A stretch of DNA of 64,000 nt from Nocardiopsis quinghaiensis (GTDB taxonomy: Bacteria > Actinomycetota > Actinomycetes > Streptosporangiales > Streptosporangiaceae), in assembly GCF_008638365.1 (NCBI RefSeq), contig NZ_VWVU01000022.1:1-64000 (forward strand), in the 5' to 3' direction. The notes beneath the pieces were generated by a model, which made no database searches, had not been told where the DNA came from, and saw nothing but the letters and a program-made list of their open reading frames with translations. The translations under genes were made by a program, and so were the position numbers. This document shows, piece after piece, positions 44,864 through 52,883 of the stretch. Position 1 is the first letter of the stretch; every line of letters begins with the position of its first letter.

Positions 44864-45787
44864 ATGGCAAGCAATGAGGAGCGTTCGCCCAGGGTCATCG
44901 TGGGGATCGACGGTTCCGAGCATTCCTGGGCGGCTCTGGACTGGGCCGCCGCCGAGGCCGCCCGCAGGGGTGCGCCGATCCTGGCCGTGTACGCGCTGGG
45001 GATGCCGATGGTCGTGTCGGCCAACGCCGGGCCCACCCGCTTCGACCCCACCGAGGAGATCTCGGACCAGGCCATCGAGGTGATGAACCGGGTGACCGAG
45101 CGCGTCCGCGAACTCCAGCCCTCGGTGACCGTGGAGACCGAGACGGCCCTGGACGAGGCACCGGTGTCGCTGCTGCGGCACTGCCGCCCCCACGACCTGC
45201 TCGTGGTCGGCACGCGGGGCCTGGGCGCGTTCGCGTCGATGTTCGTGGGATCGGTCAGTGTCCGGGTCGCGGCCCAGGCGCCCTGCCCCGTCGCGGTGGT
45301 GCCCTCGCGCGAGGGCAGGCCCGCGACGACCTCCCTGAACCGGGTCGTGGTCGGCGTGGACGGCTCCACGAACGCGCGCCGGGCGCTGGACCTGGCCGTG
45401 GACCTGGCGAGCGAGAGCGGAGGCGAGCTCGTCGTGGTCAACAGCTGGGAGGTGCCCTATCCGTACGATCCGGTCGCGATGACCGCCATGGGCTACGAGC
45501 CCCAGGAGAAGCTGTTCGACCGCAAGTCCGAGGAGCTCGTGGCCGGGATGCTGGCCGACGCCGCCGACGAGCGCCGCGAGGGCCTCGACGTGGAGGTCAG
45601 CGTGGTGCGCACCCAGGACACCCCGGTCAACGCGCTGCTCCGTGCCGCGGAGGGAGCCGACGCCATCGTCGTGGGCTCCCGCGGCCGGGGGACCGTGCGC
45701 GGCCTGATCATGGGCTCGGTCGGCCAGGGCGTCCTGCACCACTCCGAGATCCCCGTGGTGGTCCTTCCCCACCGTGCCGAGGACTAG
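44864..45787 (+). CDS. Universal stress protein, two UspA domains
   Basis: This 307-residue tandem-Usp protein resembles its upstream neighbour and probably arose with it by duplication. Motifs include 'VIVGIDGSEHSWAALDWAAAEAARRG', 'VVGTRGLGAFASMFVGSVSVRVAAQAPCPVAVV' and 'VVGSRGRGTVRGLIMGSVGQGVLHHSEIPVVVL'. GAGGGGGAA precedes ATG 44864. It converges with the VOC gene without a gap. Confidence 0.92.
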   Translation: MASNEERSPRVIVGIDGSEHSWAALDWAAAEAARRGAPILAVYALGMPMVVSANAGPTRFDPTEEISDQAIEVMNRVTERVRELQPSVTVETETALDEAPVSLLRHCRPHDLLVVGTRGLGAFASMFVGSVSVRVAAQAPCPVAVVPSREGRPATTSLNRVVVGVDGSTNARRALDLAVDLASESGGELVVVNSWEVPYPYDPVAMTAMGYEPQEKLFDRKSEELVAGMLADAADERREGLDVEVSVVRTQDTPVNALLRAAEGADAIVVGSRGRGTVRGLIMGSVGQGVLHHSEIPVVVLPHRAED

Positions 45788-46174
45788 CTAGCCGGGCGGC
45801 TCAGGCGTTCGTGCGGGGTACTCCAGGCAGAACGGGTGCCCCGCGGGATCGGCGTAGACCCGGAACAGGTTGCCGGGATCGTCCTCGGCGACCGCCAGTT
45901 GCCTGGCCCCGAGCTCCAGCACCATCTCCTCGGCGGTGTCGATGTCCTCCACCCAGACGTCGAGGTGCATCTGCTGCGGGCGCTCGGGAGCCGGCCACTC
46001 GGGCGGCTGGTGGTCCGGCGCGTACTGGAACGCCAGTCGCGGCCACTCCTGCCCGACCACCGGCCACTCACCCTCCTCCTGGGCCACGGGCAGCCCGAGC
46101 AGCTCGGAGTAGAAGTCCGCGAGCGCACGGGGGTCGGGGCAGTCGATGACCATGGTGTGAAGTCGTCCGATCAT
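45788..46174 (-). CDS. VOC-family (glyoxalase-like) protein
   Basis: This 128-residue protein has paired beta-alpha-beta-beta-beta modules: 'VIDCPDPRALADFYSELLGLPV' and 'MHLDVWVEDIDTAEEMVLELGA', ending 'DPAGHPFCLEYP'. Likely metal-ligand His/Glu residues are retained in part. The reaction is unknown; roles range from glyoxalase to antibiotic binding. ATG 46174 has GAAGGG upstream. It is the last gene before the disturbed region by the tRNA-Ser attachment site. Confidence 0.85.
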   Translation of the reverse strand: MIGRLHTMVIDCPDPRALADFYSELLGLPVAQEEGEWPVVGQEWPRLAFQYAPDHQPPEWPAPERPQQMHLDVWVEDIDTAEEMVLELGARQLAVAEDDPGNLFRVYADPAGHPFCLEYPARTPEPPG

Positions 46175-46314
46175 GTCCCGCACCCTTCCCCGCCGCGCCG
46201 AAACGATGCGTGCCATGTCGACACGTCGCCGGAGCGACGGGTATCTCCCGCGCCGACCCCCTCGTGCAACCCCGGACCGGGAGGGGACTCACTCCGCCTG
46301 TGCGGTTCGTGAAG

Positions 46315-46428
46315 CTACTTCCGGAACGTGCCGCGCTGGGGCACGGTGAACACCAGTCCCTCCTCCACGAGCACGGCGATGGCACGTCGCACCGTGGAGC
46401 GGGCCAGGCCGTACTGCTGAGCTTGGGG
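46315..46428 (-). pseudogene. Truncated GntR-type DNA-binding domain
   Basis: The frame ending at 46315 translates to QQYGLARSTVRRAIAVLVEE followed by GLVFTVPQRGTFRK. This is the recognition helix and wing of a GntR HTH domain. The first half of the HTH and any effector domain are missing, and the sequence before QAQQYG is not protein-like. It is probably a remnant of an element-borne or chromosomal GntR repressor. Confidence 0.65.
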
Positions 46429-46436
46429 GCGGTCGC

Positions 46437-46790
46437 ATGAGCACGTCGTTCCCTTGGGGTGCCCTCGAACCGGACATCCCGACAGGGCCGTACGACTCCC
46501 TGTCCGAGGCGCTCCGGTCATGTCCACGCCATGCCGGTGAGGTTTATGCGGCATTGCGCGAGGCCGACCGGCTGCTGTCGCTGCTGGACACCCACCTGCG
46601 GGCGGGCTGCTTCCCGAACCCTGGCGGTTCACCGGTCACGACCGCGGAGAGCAGCGGCTGGGGGCGTCCAGCCCAGAGCGCGCGTAGCGCGCCGTGTTCC
46701 GGACCTGTGTCACGGGACCGACGGAGCCATGTGCGACCATATTCGCCGGGTCGCGCCCCGGCGCTGTCCTCGGCGATGAGGTCCTGGTGA
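46437..46790 (+). CDS. Small hypothetical protein, possibly 3'-damaged
   Basis: The first 60 or so codons (MSTSFPWGALEPDIP... EVYAALREADRLLSLLDTHL) look coding, with a plausible amphipathic helix. Beyond about 46625 the translation becomes Ser/Pro/Arg-rich and overlaps a remnant read in another frame. The natural 3' end may therefore have been lost. I recognise no family. It lies outside attL, with the decayed element pieces. Confidence 0.35.
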   Translation: MSTSFPWGALEPDIPTGPYDSLSEALRSCPRHAGEVYAALREADRLLSLLDTHLRAGCFPNPGGSPVTTAESSGWGRPAQSARSAPCSGPVSRDRRSHVRPYSPGRAPALSSAMRSW

Positions 46791-46800
46791 CGAGCGCGGG
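46693..46800 (+). pseudogene. Frameshifted remnant of the AICE gene at 52880
   Basis: Translation CHGTDGAMCDHIRRVAP matches WHDVGGAVCNHVRRVVP of the intact element gene at 52880-53311. The DNA then continues similar (GCTGTCCTCGGCGATGAGG versus GCTCTCCTCAGCGGACGAGG) but with one C missing, which shifts the frame. A near-identical terminator follows in both places. It is therefore debris of a related element. Confidence 0.7.
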
Positions 46801-46817
46801 CGGACCCTTCAGAGACC

Positions 46818-46867
46818 CCCGTGTGCCCTGACGTCTCTTCGAGACCACGGCGGCCAGGGCACGCGGG
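46818..46867 (+). terminator. Terminator, second copy of the one at 53328
   Basis: The stem CCCGTGTGCCCTG / CAGGGCACGCGGG (one mismatch-type pair) encloses the ACGTCTCTTCGAGACCACG region, which itself has GTCTC..GAGAC. About 60 bases are almost identical to the terminator after the 52880 gene. Confidence 0.75.
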
Positions 46868-47015
46868 CCTTTCCCCACGTCTCCCCCCCGCGCGTCTGTG
46901 CGCGCCCGCGAGGAGCCACGGCCCCGGGGGCCGAGCCGGCCCGGACGTACCGGGGGCCGGTGTCCCCGGCCCGTTGGCGCCTGATGCGCCGTGGCCCGGG
47001 CCCACCGGCCCCGGT

Positions 47016-47055
47016 CTCTGCGGAGGGTGTGGGATTTGAACCCACGAAGTCCCGT
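47016..47055. other. attL: left copy of the 40-bp core
   Basis: This is identical to 60053-60092 (CTCTGCGGAGGGTGTGGGAT... to AAGTCCCGT). It corresponds to the acceptor and T-arm 3' part of tRNA-Ser on the minus strand. Beyond 47055 the sequence no longer folds as a tRNA. The original chromosome sequence downstream of tRNA-Ser is therefore to the left. Confidence 0.92.
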
Positions 47056-47582
47056 TGTACCGGGGGACCCTAACGACCTGTCGACAAACCGACGAACCGC
47101 CTTGTGACCTGCGCGGACGTTCCGAGGGCTTCCCAGTGCTTCCGGCCCCTTCCCGGAACCGTGTGCGATGAATGTGCGATGCCCTGTGTGTCTGCCACGT
47201 GCCTTCGACCCAGGTGGGCCGCACGTTCCTGGTGGGCTCACCATAGCTGCCTCAGCCCAAGTATTCGGCAATCACGGTTTCGGTCCCGTATGGGTTCTGG
47301 CGCGATCGGTCTGTACCCCCACGCGTCCTATGCAGCGCCAGGTTCCATGCGGGCTTGGAGGGGTCCAGGGGGCGCTGAGCCCCCTGGTACCGCCAGTCCT
47401 CCTTGCACTACCGGGTGTCTCTCAACCCGAGGACGTCCGGAGCGCTAGGGAAGAATTTCCTTGGCGAACCAGCGCACTGTCAGTCACAATGATCAGGCCA
47501 GATAATGCGAGTTCGGAAAGTCGATCCTTTTTTGTTGTTAATAGTGGTAAAGTTGATTTTACCTTATAAATTAGGAGGTCGC
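47056..47582. other. Left-end non-coding region of the element
   Basis: No convincing gene is seen in 527 bases. It holds one arm-type repeat (47159-47177) and a transition at about 47455 from GC-rich to AT-rich sequence. The last 60 bases (TTTTTTGTTGTTAATAGTGG, TAAAGTTGATTTTACC) are unusually AT-rich for this genome and form the likely promoter of the PIN-like gene. Confidence 0.5.
47159..47177 (+). promoter_or_regulatory. Putative integrase arm-type site, left
   Basis: CCGTGTGCGATGAATGTGC is repeated exactly, in the same orientation, at 59968-59986. The copies lie 104 bases inside attL and 67 bases inside attR, so in the circular form they would flank the core on both sides. That is the layout of arm-binding sites of tyrosine integrases. 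Confidence 0.65.
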
Positions 47583-48368
47583 ATGAGTGAGATGGTCCTT
47601 GATACACAGGAGATTGTGTCTCTTAGTAGAAAAGGTAAGCCACCGCCTGGTGGTGATGTGTTTATCACTTCAACCACGGCGCAAGAGCTTTTTTTCTTGA
47701 GGGTTAAAGGTTCCGGAAAGCCTGCCTATTGGATTCCTACACTCCATAAAGTGAGACATGCCGAGCTCATGGATCGAAAAGAGTGGAGACTCCTTGTAAA
47801 GGAGTATGCTTCGCGGGGATCTGCATACCGTGATCGTCATCTAGATAGGCTGGTAGCCGACTTTGGCCGTGACTATCCCCCCATCGTTGAGACGGGGCAT
47901 ACATCAATCGCTCGGATTATCAATGAGCGAAAAGGGTGGCTTTTTCCAATGTGTGCTGACGTCGGCGGCTTAAAATTTTTGCGCGAGATGAGATCGCGAG
48001 CGGATTACCTTGATGAGTACGGAATTCGCTGCAAGCCCCTAAATGGGAAGGCGGTGAATTCTGCACTTCCTATGTTCCACGCTTTTGTGGGAACTTATGC
48101 GATGAAGCTGGACTATCGGAACTCCTTGAACGATATCTTCATTCTATCGGTGGCGAGTAATTGGAGGGCTCCACTGTTAACCCGAGATAGGCTGCTAGCT
48201 AATTTCTCGAAGAATTATCTTGGAGCGGAAGTGGAGGATTTCCAGGGGCGTGGAAAAATAAATTTCCCGGAAAATTTTCGCGAGACTCAGAAGATGCGAG
48301 AATCCAAAATGTATGTGAACAAGAACTGGAGGATGATCGCTGATCTGAAGCGGAGGGGCCTAGACTAG
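47583..48368 (+). CDS. PIN-domain-like putative nuclease (AICE cargo)
   Basis: This 261-residue protein has features of a PIN fold: an acidic residue at the end of strand 1 (D7, 'VLDTQEIVSL'), Glu after the second segment (E35, 'TSTTAQELFF'), and C-terminal 'NDIFILSVASNWRAPLLTRDRLL' with D184 and D202. PIN nucleases cleave RNA in toxin-antitoxin and abortive-infection systems. No antitoxin is adjacent. AGGAGGTCGC before ATG 47583 is an excellent ribosome binding site. The codons are AT-rich, unlike the host, so recent transfer is likely. It is convergent with the Kiwa-like pair. The fold assignment is by eye only. Confidence 0.6.
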   Translation: MSEMVLDTQEIVSLSRKGKPPPGGDVFITSTTAQELFFLRVKGSGKPAYWIPTLHKVRHAELMDRKEWRLLVKEYASRGSAYRDRHLDRLVADFGRDYPPIVETGHTSIARIINERKGWLFPMCADVGGLKFLREMRSRADYLDEYGIRCKPLNGKAVNSALPMFHAFVGTYAMKLDYRNSLNDIFILSVASNWRAPLLTRDRLLANFSKNYLGAEVEDFQGRGKINFPENFRETQKMRESKMYVNKNWRMIADLKRRGLD

Positions 48369-48547
48369 TGCATCAATATATACTTGAAATGGCATCTTTG
48401 CATATGCCTTGGTTGTAGAGCACTATTTTTGGTTCCGAAGCTGGTGTGGGACCTGTGAAATCGATCGTGGCGCTACCTCTCCGGTCCGGCCGCTGCTGGC
48501 TCGGGACCGGGCGCCAGCCCGCAGCCCGAGCCAGGCGGCGAGTCGTT

Positions 48548-48569
48548 GCGACGGCGCTTGCGCCGTCGC
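48548..48569. terminator. Hairpin between convergent cargo genes
   Basis: GCGACGGCGC and GCGCCGTCGC form a 10-bp perfect stem around TT, in a short GC-rich island between the PIN-like (+) and DUF4868 (-) genes. It probably terminates from both sides. Confidence 0.65.
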
Positions 48570-48602
48570 CTTGATCCCATACAGCCCAACTCGGCAAACA
48601 CA

Positions 48603-49502
48603 TCAGTACTTGCGCACTGATTTTTTGCTTGCCGCGTACTGTTCGCCAGAGAAATCGCCGCTGAAGAGGTCTTCGTTTAGAAGTCGAATCACGTGATCTT
48701 GATTCTCCTTTTTAAGTGATATTGTTCCATTTGGCATGTAGACTTCAGGGTCTAGGCCGCGACTTATCATTTTTTCTCGGAGCACTTTTGTATCCAGGCT
48801 CTCAATGTGAGGCTTCCTCAGGAGGCTTGTCACCTTAGCTCGAAGATGGCTGTTTGACCGCACCCTTTCAGCGAAGCCTTCGATGTCTTCTTCAGCTATT
48901 GGTATAAGTGTGGCGAGTTTCTCTACCCACTCCCTGGTCCTCGCGAGAACTACCTCGGTTTCTTTGAAGAGGCGCTCAAAAGCCTTTTGATTAAAGGACC
49001 ACACTCCCCATTCGGTTATTACGATGTCCCAGTTGTCCTCAAATTGGAAGACTGGATCTTTGATTTGAGTCAATGAATTGTCGAATATGCCAACCAGAGA
49101 TTTTTCTGCAAGTTTTATCGGATTTCCGACCTTAATGAATATCGATCTCCTTTCTGGATTGTCCCCGAGAATGAGGGAATAGAATGCCAACTTCTTTTTC
49201 TTTAGCTCGCGGCTGTCGGCATTTTGAAGGGTCGTTGCCTTTTTTAGAACTTCAACGACTGCTGTATCCTGAAGCTCTTCGTGCTGTATCTTCAGAAAAT
49301 CTGCTTCGCCTTTCTCGTCGTCCGGGTCATAGTCCTTGCCCGTGCCAGTGGTAATCCGCTCCGCTGCCTCTTTAGCATACCGCTGCAGCTCGCTCTGAAG
49401 GTCGCCTCCGAATCTAATGTACCGACCGTGAACTTTCTTCCCGGTGCGCCAGGCTCCAATGAGGGTTGCGGAACCGCTAGTGGGGATATTTGTATTTTCC
49501 AA
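48603..49502 (-). CDS. kwaB: DUF4868 protein, KwaB-like (Kiwa defence)
   Basis: This roughly 299-residue soluble protein looks like DUF4868: central 'RRSIFIKVGNPIKLAEKSLVGIFDN', 'FQFEDNWDIVITEWGVWSFNQKAFERLF' and the C-terminal 'LLNEDLFSGDFSGEQYAASK' block. KwaB is the DNA-binding effector of Kiwa; with KwaA it senses phage attack at the membrane and stops phage DNA replication and late transcription. I chose TTG 49502, because GAGGAAGAG inside the kwaA end is its binding site and only one base separates it from the kwaA stop. Codons are AT-rich. The family call is from motif memory and needs an HMM check. Confidence 0.72.
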   Translation of the reverse strand: MENTNIPTSGSATLIGAWRTGKKVHGRYIRFGGDLQSELQRYAKEAAERITTGTGKDYDPDDEKGEADFLKIQHEELQDTAVVEVLKKATTLQNADSRELKKKKLAFYSLILGDNPERRSIFIKVGNPIKLAEKSLVGIFDNSLTQIKDPVFQFEDNWDIVITEWGVWSFNQKAFERLFKETEVVLARTREWVEKLATLIPIAEEDIEGFAERVRSNSHLRAKVTSLLRKPHIESLDTKVLREKMISRGLDPEVYMPNGTISLKKENQDHVIRLLNEDLFSGDFSGEQYAASKKSVRKY

Positions 49503-49503
49503 C

Positions 49504-50064
49504 CTACTCTTCCTCTTCTGTGCTGTATTTCGCTTCTCTTCTTTCGATGAGCATGTCATCTCCGAATTTTGATGCCTTAATGACCTCATTCTCTTGTATG
49601 TGCCTTCTTGTTACGAGATAGGCGTTTAGTCCGAGTTTGGTCCTCACCTTTAAAACTCTATATCCCATAATATACAGCAAGGGATTGATTTGGGCAACGG
49701 AAGTGTGGAGATGGATTAATGCTGCCATCATGAAAAATATCGCATAGGAAACTAGATCGGGACCGCTTGGCTCCGAAGTGGTCATGAAGGGGAGGAGGTA
49801 CGCTGCCAAGTATGAGGCAGCCTCTGTTCCTGCGGGCTGTACCTGTGTGATCTCATGCGGACCGGCAGAGCTTCTTTTATCCGTAATGATAATTACGGAT
49901 AGTCCTGCCACGCCAGCGAAGAAAAGGCAGAACATGAATATCTGAACGTGGCCAAGAGAAAATAGTCTTAGATCTACATCGTTTCCCTTGAATTTGATTG
50001 CCAACATTAAAAAGAGCGGAGAGTAAGAGGAAAAGAATAGGATGAACTTTGCTAGTTTTGTCAT
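49504..50064 (-). CDS. kwaA: Four-helix membrane protein, KwaA-like (Kiwa defence)
   Basis: This 186-residue protein has about four membrane helices (near 5-24, 36-60, 80-95 and 106-135), with a long polar loop between helices 2 and 3 and a charged cytoplasmic tail (KYSTEEEE). Its size, topology and one-base spacing to a DUF4868 gene match KwaA, the membrane sensor of Kiwa. ATG 50064 has AAGGTGG upstream. No enzyme motif is visible. Identification rests mainly on the partner gene. Confidence 0.65.
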   Translation of the reverse strand: MTKLAKFILFFSSYSPLFLMLAIKFKGNDVDLRLFSLGHVQIFMFCLFFAGVAGLSVIIITDKRSSAGPHEITQVQPAGTEAASYLAAYLLPFMTTSEPSGPDLVSYAIFFMMAALIHLHTSVAQINPLLYIMGYRVLKVRTKLGLNAYLVTRRHIQENEVIKASKFGDDMLIERREAKYSTEEEE

Positions 50065-50203
50065 CGGGCCACCTTGAATGTTGGCATGCCACGATCATAG
50101 CCTTCAGGTGAGACACTTCAGCGGAGCCCGACGTGGCCGCGTGAGAGAAAATTGCTTGTTTTCTCAAGGCGGCTGCAATATCCCTTAGGTGTAGATCGAT
50201 GAC

Positions 50204-50740
50204 TTAAACCATTTTTAGAGCTTTTTTCCAGGGAAAATATTTCGCGTTATTCAATCCATCTCCAGTGTCATGTGGCATGAAAGAATCTGGGCCAATTAGC
50301 ACGGGGACCTGTTCGCTGCGTAGCTTCTCGATACTCATCTTGAACGGGGCACGACTGGCGTAGGCAGAGTTCACGAACGGGAGGATGGCGGTCGGCACTC
50401 CGAGGCCGATGGCCTCGTTCAACACGTCCAAGGCGTAATTGTCGGCGATGCCGTTCGCCAATTTATTGATCGTGTTGAACGTGGCTGGGGCGATGATGAT
50501 GGCGTCTGCCTTGGGGGAACGGGGTTCTCCTGGTGTGCGGTGCTGGCTCCGCACTGGTCGACCGGTCTGCTTCTCCAACGCCTCGACGTCAATGAAGTCC
50601 ACCGCTGCTGGGGTGGCCATGACTTGAACGGTCCAGCCCTGCTCCTGGGCCAAACCCACCATTGTGCCGACATCCGAGGCCGGTCCGGCTGCGCACACCA
50701 CTACGTAGAGCGTTTTCTGTTCGCTCACTGAGTCAGGCAC
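50204..50740 (-). CDS. Flavoprotein (PPC decarboxylase-like)
   Basis: This 178-residue protein is of the HFCD flavoprotein family (CoaC/EpiD/Dfp-like): 'TLYVVVCAAGPASDVGTMVGLAQEQGWTVQVMATPAAVDFID', 'DAIIIAPATFNTINKLANGIADN' and 'VPTAILPFVNSAYASRAPFKMSIEKL'. It likely binds FMN. The GTG at 50740 overlaps the stop of the XRE/TPR gene, so the pair is coupled. Such HTH-flavoprotein pairs are common on actinomycete chromosomes and elements, and their role is unknown. It stands upstream of the Kiwa-like genes on the same strand. Confidence 0.85.
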   Translation of the reverse strand: MPDSVSEQKTLYVVVCAAGPASDVGTMVGLAQEQGWTVQVMATPAAVDFIDVEALEKQTGRPVRSQHRTPGEPRSPKADAIIIAPATFNTINKLANGIADNYALDVLNEAIGLGVPTAILPFVNSAYASRAPFKMSIEKLRSEQVPVLIGPDSFMPHDTGDGLNNAKYFPWKKALKMV

Positions 50741-52148
50741 CGACCCTTTTCGCGAGTTCGCTGACGCTGCCGTACAGATGCCCGCTCGCCCGCGTTCGGA
50801 TGTCGTTGATCAACTGATGCACCACCGGACGTGCGGTCAGTTCTTCGCTCGCCATCTCCTCGGCGTTGCGCAACGCGTGGTAGGCGTGCTCGGTTTTCCC
50901 CCACTGCTGGTAAGCGCGGGCCGCGTCGATGAACAGCGTTACCTTGCGTTCCATGACCTCGATGTTGTCCAACTGCACCTGTCGGGCGTAGTCGATGGCG
51001 CTGCCCGCGTCGCCCAGCTCGACGGCGGTGCTGACTCGGTGAAGGAGTACGTTGGTGGGGCCGAATGCCGTCCACTGATAGTTGAAATCTCCGCCGAGTC
51101 GCTCGCCTGCGTCGCCAGCCTCGTCAAGCAGGCTGAGCGCCTGGCCCCGGTCCTCGCGCTTGGCCGCTGATACCGCGCCGCTCAGCAGAAGTGACCCGTA
51201 CACCGACAGGGATTCCGGCGTGGGCTCGTCCATGGCGCTGTCCACACGTTCGGCCGTGCTCGTCGCCAGTTCCGTCGCCGCCTTGTAGTGCCGTTCACGC
51301 ATCAGTGCTCGGGTGAACGCTCGGGCGCTGGCACCCACAACCGCGGGGTTCTCGCTGTCCTCAGCGGCTCGCATGCTCCGATCAGCCGCGAGGTAGGACA
51401 ATCCCCGCTCCTCGCACTTCAGTAGCAGGCTCGCCGCAACGTGATAGGCCTCCGCGCGGAGTGCGTGAACCTGGGCGGCGTCGTCCCCCTCTACTCCGGT
51501 GGCGGCGTCATCCAGGTTTCGCAACAGCTCGGGCAGGTGCTTGGCCAAGGCCGTGTAGTGGCACGCTTGGTACCCGACCTTGGCGGAGTGTGTCCGCTGG
51601 GATAGCTCTCGCAGACTGGTCGCCGATCGTACGGTGCCACGGCTGGTGCCCGCGTACCTGGTGAGTGCTGCGGCGATCTCGTCCATGTCTAGCATCGAAC
51701 CACTCGTGGCTTGGAACAGGGCGGTTCCGGCCAGTCCGACGAATTCGCGACGGCGCACGTTCGAGACCTCCCCTCGGTCTGGGCTCTTCTGCGCGGGCAG
51801 CCTCGGGGGTGCCGAGAGCGCCGCACCATTGTGTCCAGTGAACGCGCCCGGATTCCTCGGGGCAAGGCCGAACAGCATCCGGGACGGGGGGTCGGGCATG
51901 CTGATGCCCTCGGCGACCCGCTCGTACACCTCGAAGGCCGTGACGGTCTTGCGGCCGTTCAGGATCTCGCTCACCCGGCCCTGGGACAGACCGGTCGCCG
52001 CCGAGATTGCCATCTGGCTCGCGCCGCCGTACTGGCGCACGAACTGGAAGAGCGCCTGGACATCGCGCCTGCGTAGGAACTCGGCCGTGTGTTCTCGCTC
52101 CCATGCCCACGAAGGGATGGTGATCCGGCTCGTCGGGTGTCCCTGCAT
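50733..52148 (-). CDS. XRE-family regulator with TPR-like C-terminus
   Basis: This 471-residue protein has an N-terminal HTH (about 30-85, 'GGASQMAISAATGLSQGRVSEILNGRKTVTAFEVYERVA') and a linker with a basic 'VRRREFVGLAGTALF' stretch. Roughly 300 helical residues of TPR-like repeats follow. This domain plan is common in Streptomyces (tetratricopeptide XRE regulators with a Tat-like 'RRREF' segment). It overlaps and probably controls the flavoprotein gene. ATG 52148 begins MQGHPTSRIT. GC-rich codons match the element backbone rather than the AT-rich cargo. Confidence 0.85.
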   Translation of the reverse strand: MQGHPTSRITIPSWAWEREHTAEFLRRRDVQALFQFVRQYGGASQMAISAATGLSQGRVSEILNGRKTVTAFEVYERVAEGISMPDPPSRMLFGLAPRNPGAFTGHNGAALSAPPRLPAQKSPDRGEVSNVRRREFVGLAGTALFQATSGSMLDMDEIAAALTRYAGTSRGTVRSATSLRELSQRTHSAKVGYQACHYTALAKHLPELLRNLDDAATGVEGDDAAQVHALRAEAYHVAASLLLKCEERGLSYLAADRSMRAAEDSENPAVVGASARAFTRALMRERHYKAATELATSTAERVDSAMDEPTPESLSVYGSLLLSGAVSAAKREDRGQALSLLDEAGDAGERLGGDFNYQWTAFGPTNVLLHRVSTAVELGDAGSAIDYARQVQLDNIEVMERKVTLFIDAARAYQQWGKTEHAYHALRNAEEMASEELTARPVVHQLINDIRTRASGHLYGSVSELAKRVGA

Positions 52149-52237
52149 CCTGACTCCTCGGCGCTGCGAGTACGGGTACAGCCAGTATCCCTCTCTGTCA
52201 TCCCGAGGAGGAATGGGTTTCGGATTCCCAACCCGGG

Positions 52238-52450
52238 ATGGTTGGCCTCATGGATGCCAGGAACGGAATGCAGTGCAGGTCATGCCGTGGGCGGGGCTGG
52301 AAATCCGTCCGACCGCGACGACTGGTCGTCGTTCGATCTGTGCCTGGCGAGAAGCAGGCAACGCGTGCGGCGGTCTGTCCCTTCTGCAAGGGGACGGGAG
52401 AGCGCTCCGTCACGGTGGAGTCCTCCACTGACAGCGGTCTCGCCTGCTGA
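52238..52450 (+). CDS. Small DnaJ-type zinc-finger protein
   Basis: This 70-residue protein has two CxxCxGxG-type knuckles, CRSCRGRGW and CPFCKGTGE, as in the DnaJ cysteine-rich domain. They probably bind one zinc. Such tiny proteins are common in AICEs next to the repressor gene. ATG 52238 or 52250 could be the start. It is divergent from the XRE gene, and the function is unknown. Confidence 0.65.
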   Translation: MVGLMDARNGMQCRSCRGRGWKSVRPRRLVVVRSVPGEKQATRAAVCPFCKGTGERSVTVESSTDSGLAC

Positions 52451-52526
52451 TCCATGACACGACAGACCCCCGCGACGCGGTGGAAGGCGTCCGGGGGCGC
52501 GGCCAACCTGAGGAAAGCAGGCTGAC

Positions 52527-52883
52527 GTGAGCGACCTTATCGCCCTGATCCGGGCTTGGGTGACTCTGATTCGACCGAAACGACACGGCAGGCACCACCG
52601 CACCGGCCCCCGGCCCTACTACCTGCCCACACCCGCGCGGGTGGAGCTGTGGCCCGCACCGGACCCCATCGTGATGGATGCAGGCGACCCCCGTGCCTAC
52701 TCCCTCCAACGCGGTCCCTACACCCACCTGGAGCACCGGCGCCGCGCCCAGCGGGCCGAACGGGACCGGCGGGGGATCGACCTGCTGATGCAGATTGCGC
52801 GTTCGACTCCTGCTCTCGATGACATGGCCGAGTTGCGTGACCTGGTGCGCACGGCCATCGCGGTCGGGGCGGTGCGGCGATGA
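52527..52883 (+). CDS. Hypothetical AICE protein
   Basis: This 118-residue basic protein (GTG start, MSDLIALIRAWVTLIRPKRHGRHHRTGPRP) continues with 'YTHLEHRRRAQRAERDRRGIDLLMQIARSTP'. It reads as coding with high third-position GC. Its stop overlaps the next gene's ATG (ATGA), so they are translated together. No known domain is recognised. Confidence 0.65.
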   Translation: MSDLIALIRAWVTLIRPKRHGRHHRTGPRPYYLPTPARVELWPAPDPIVMDAGDPRAYSLQRGPYTHLEHRRRAQRAERDRRGIDLLMQIARSTPALDDMAELRDLVRTAIAVGAVRR

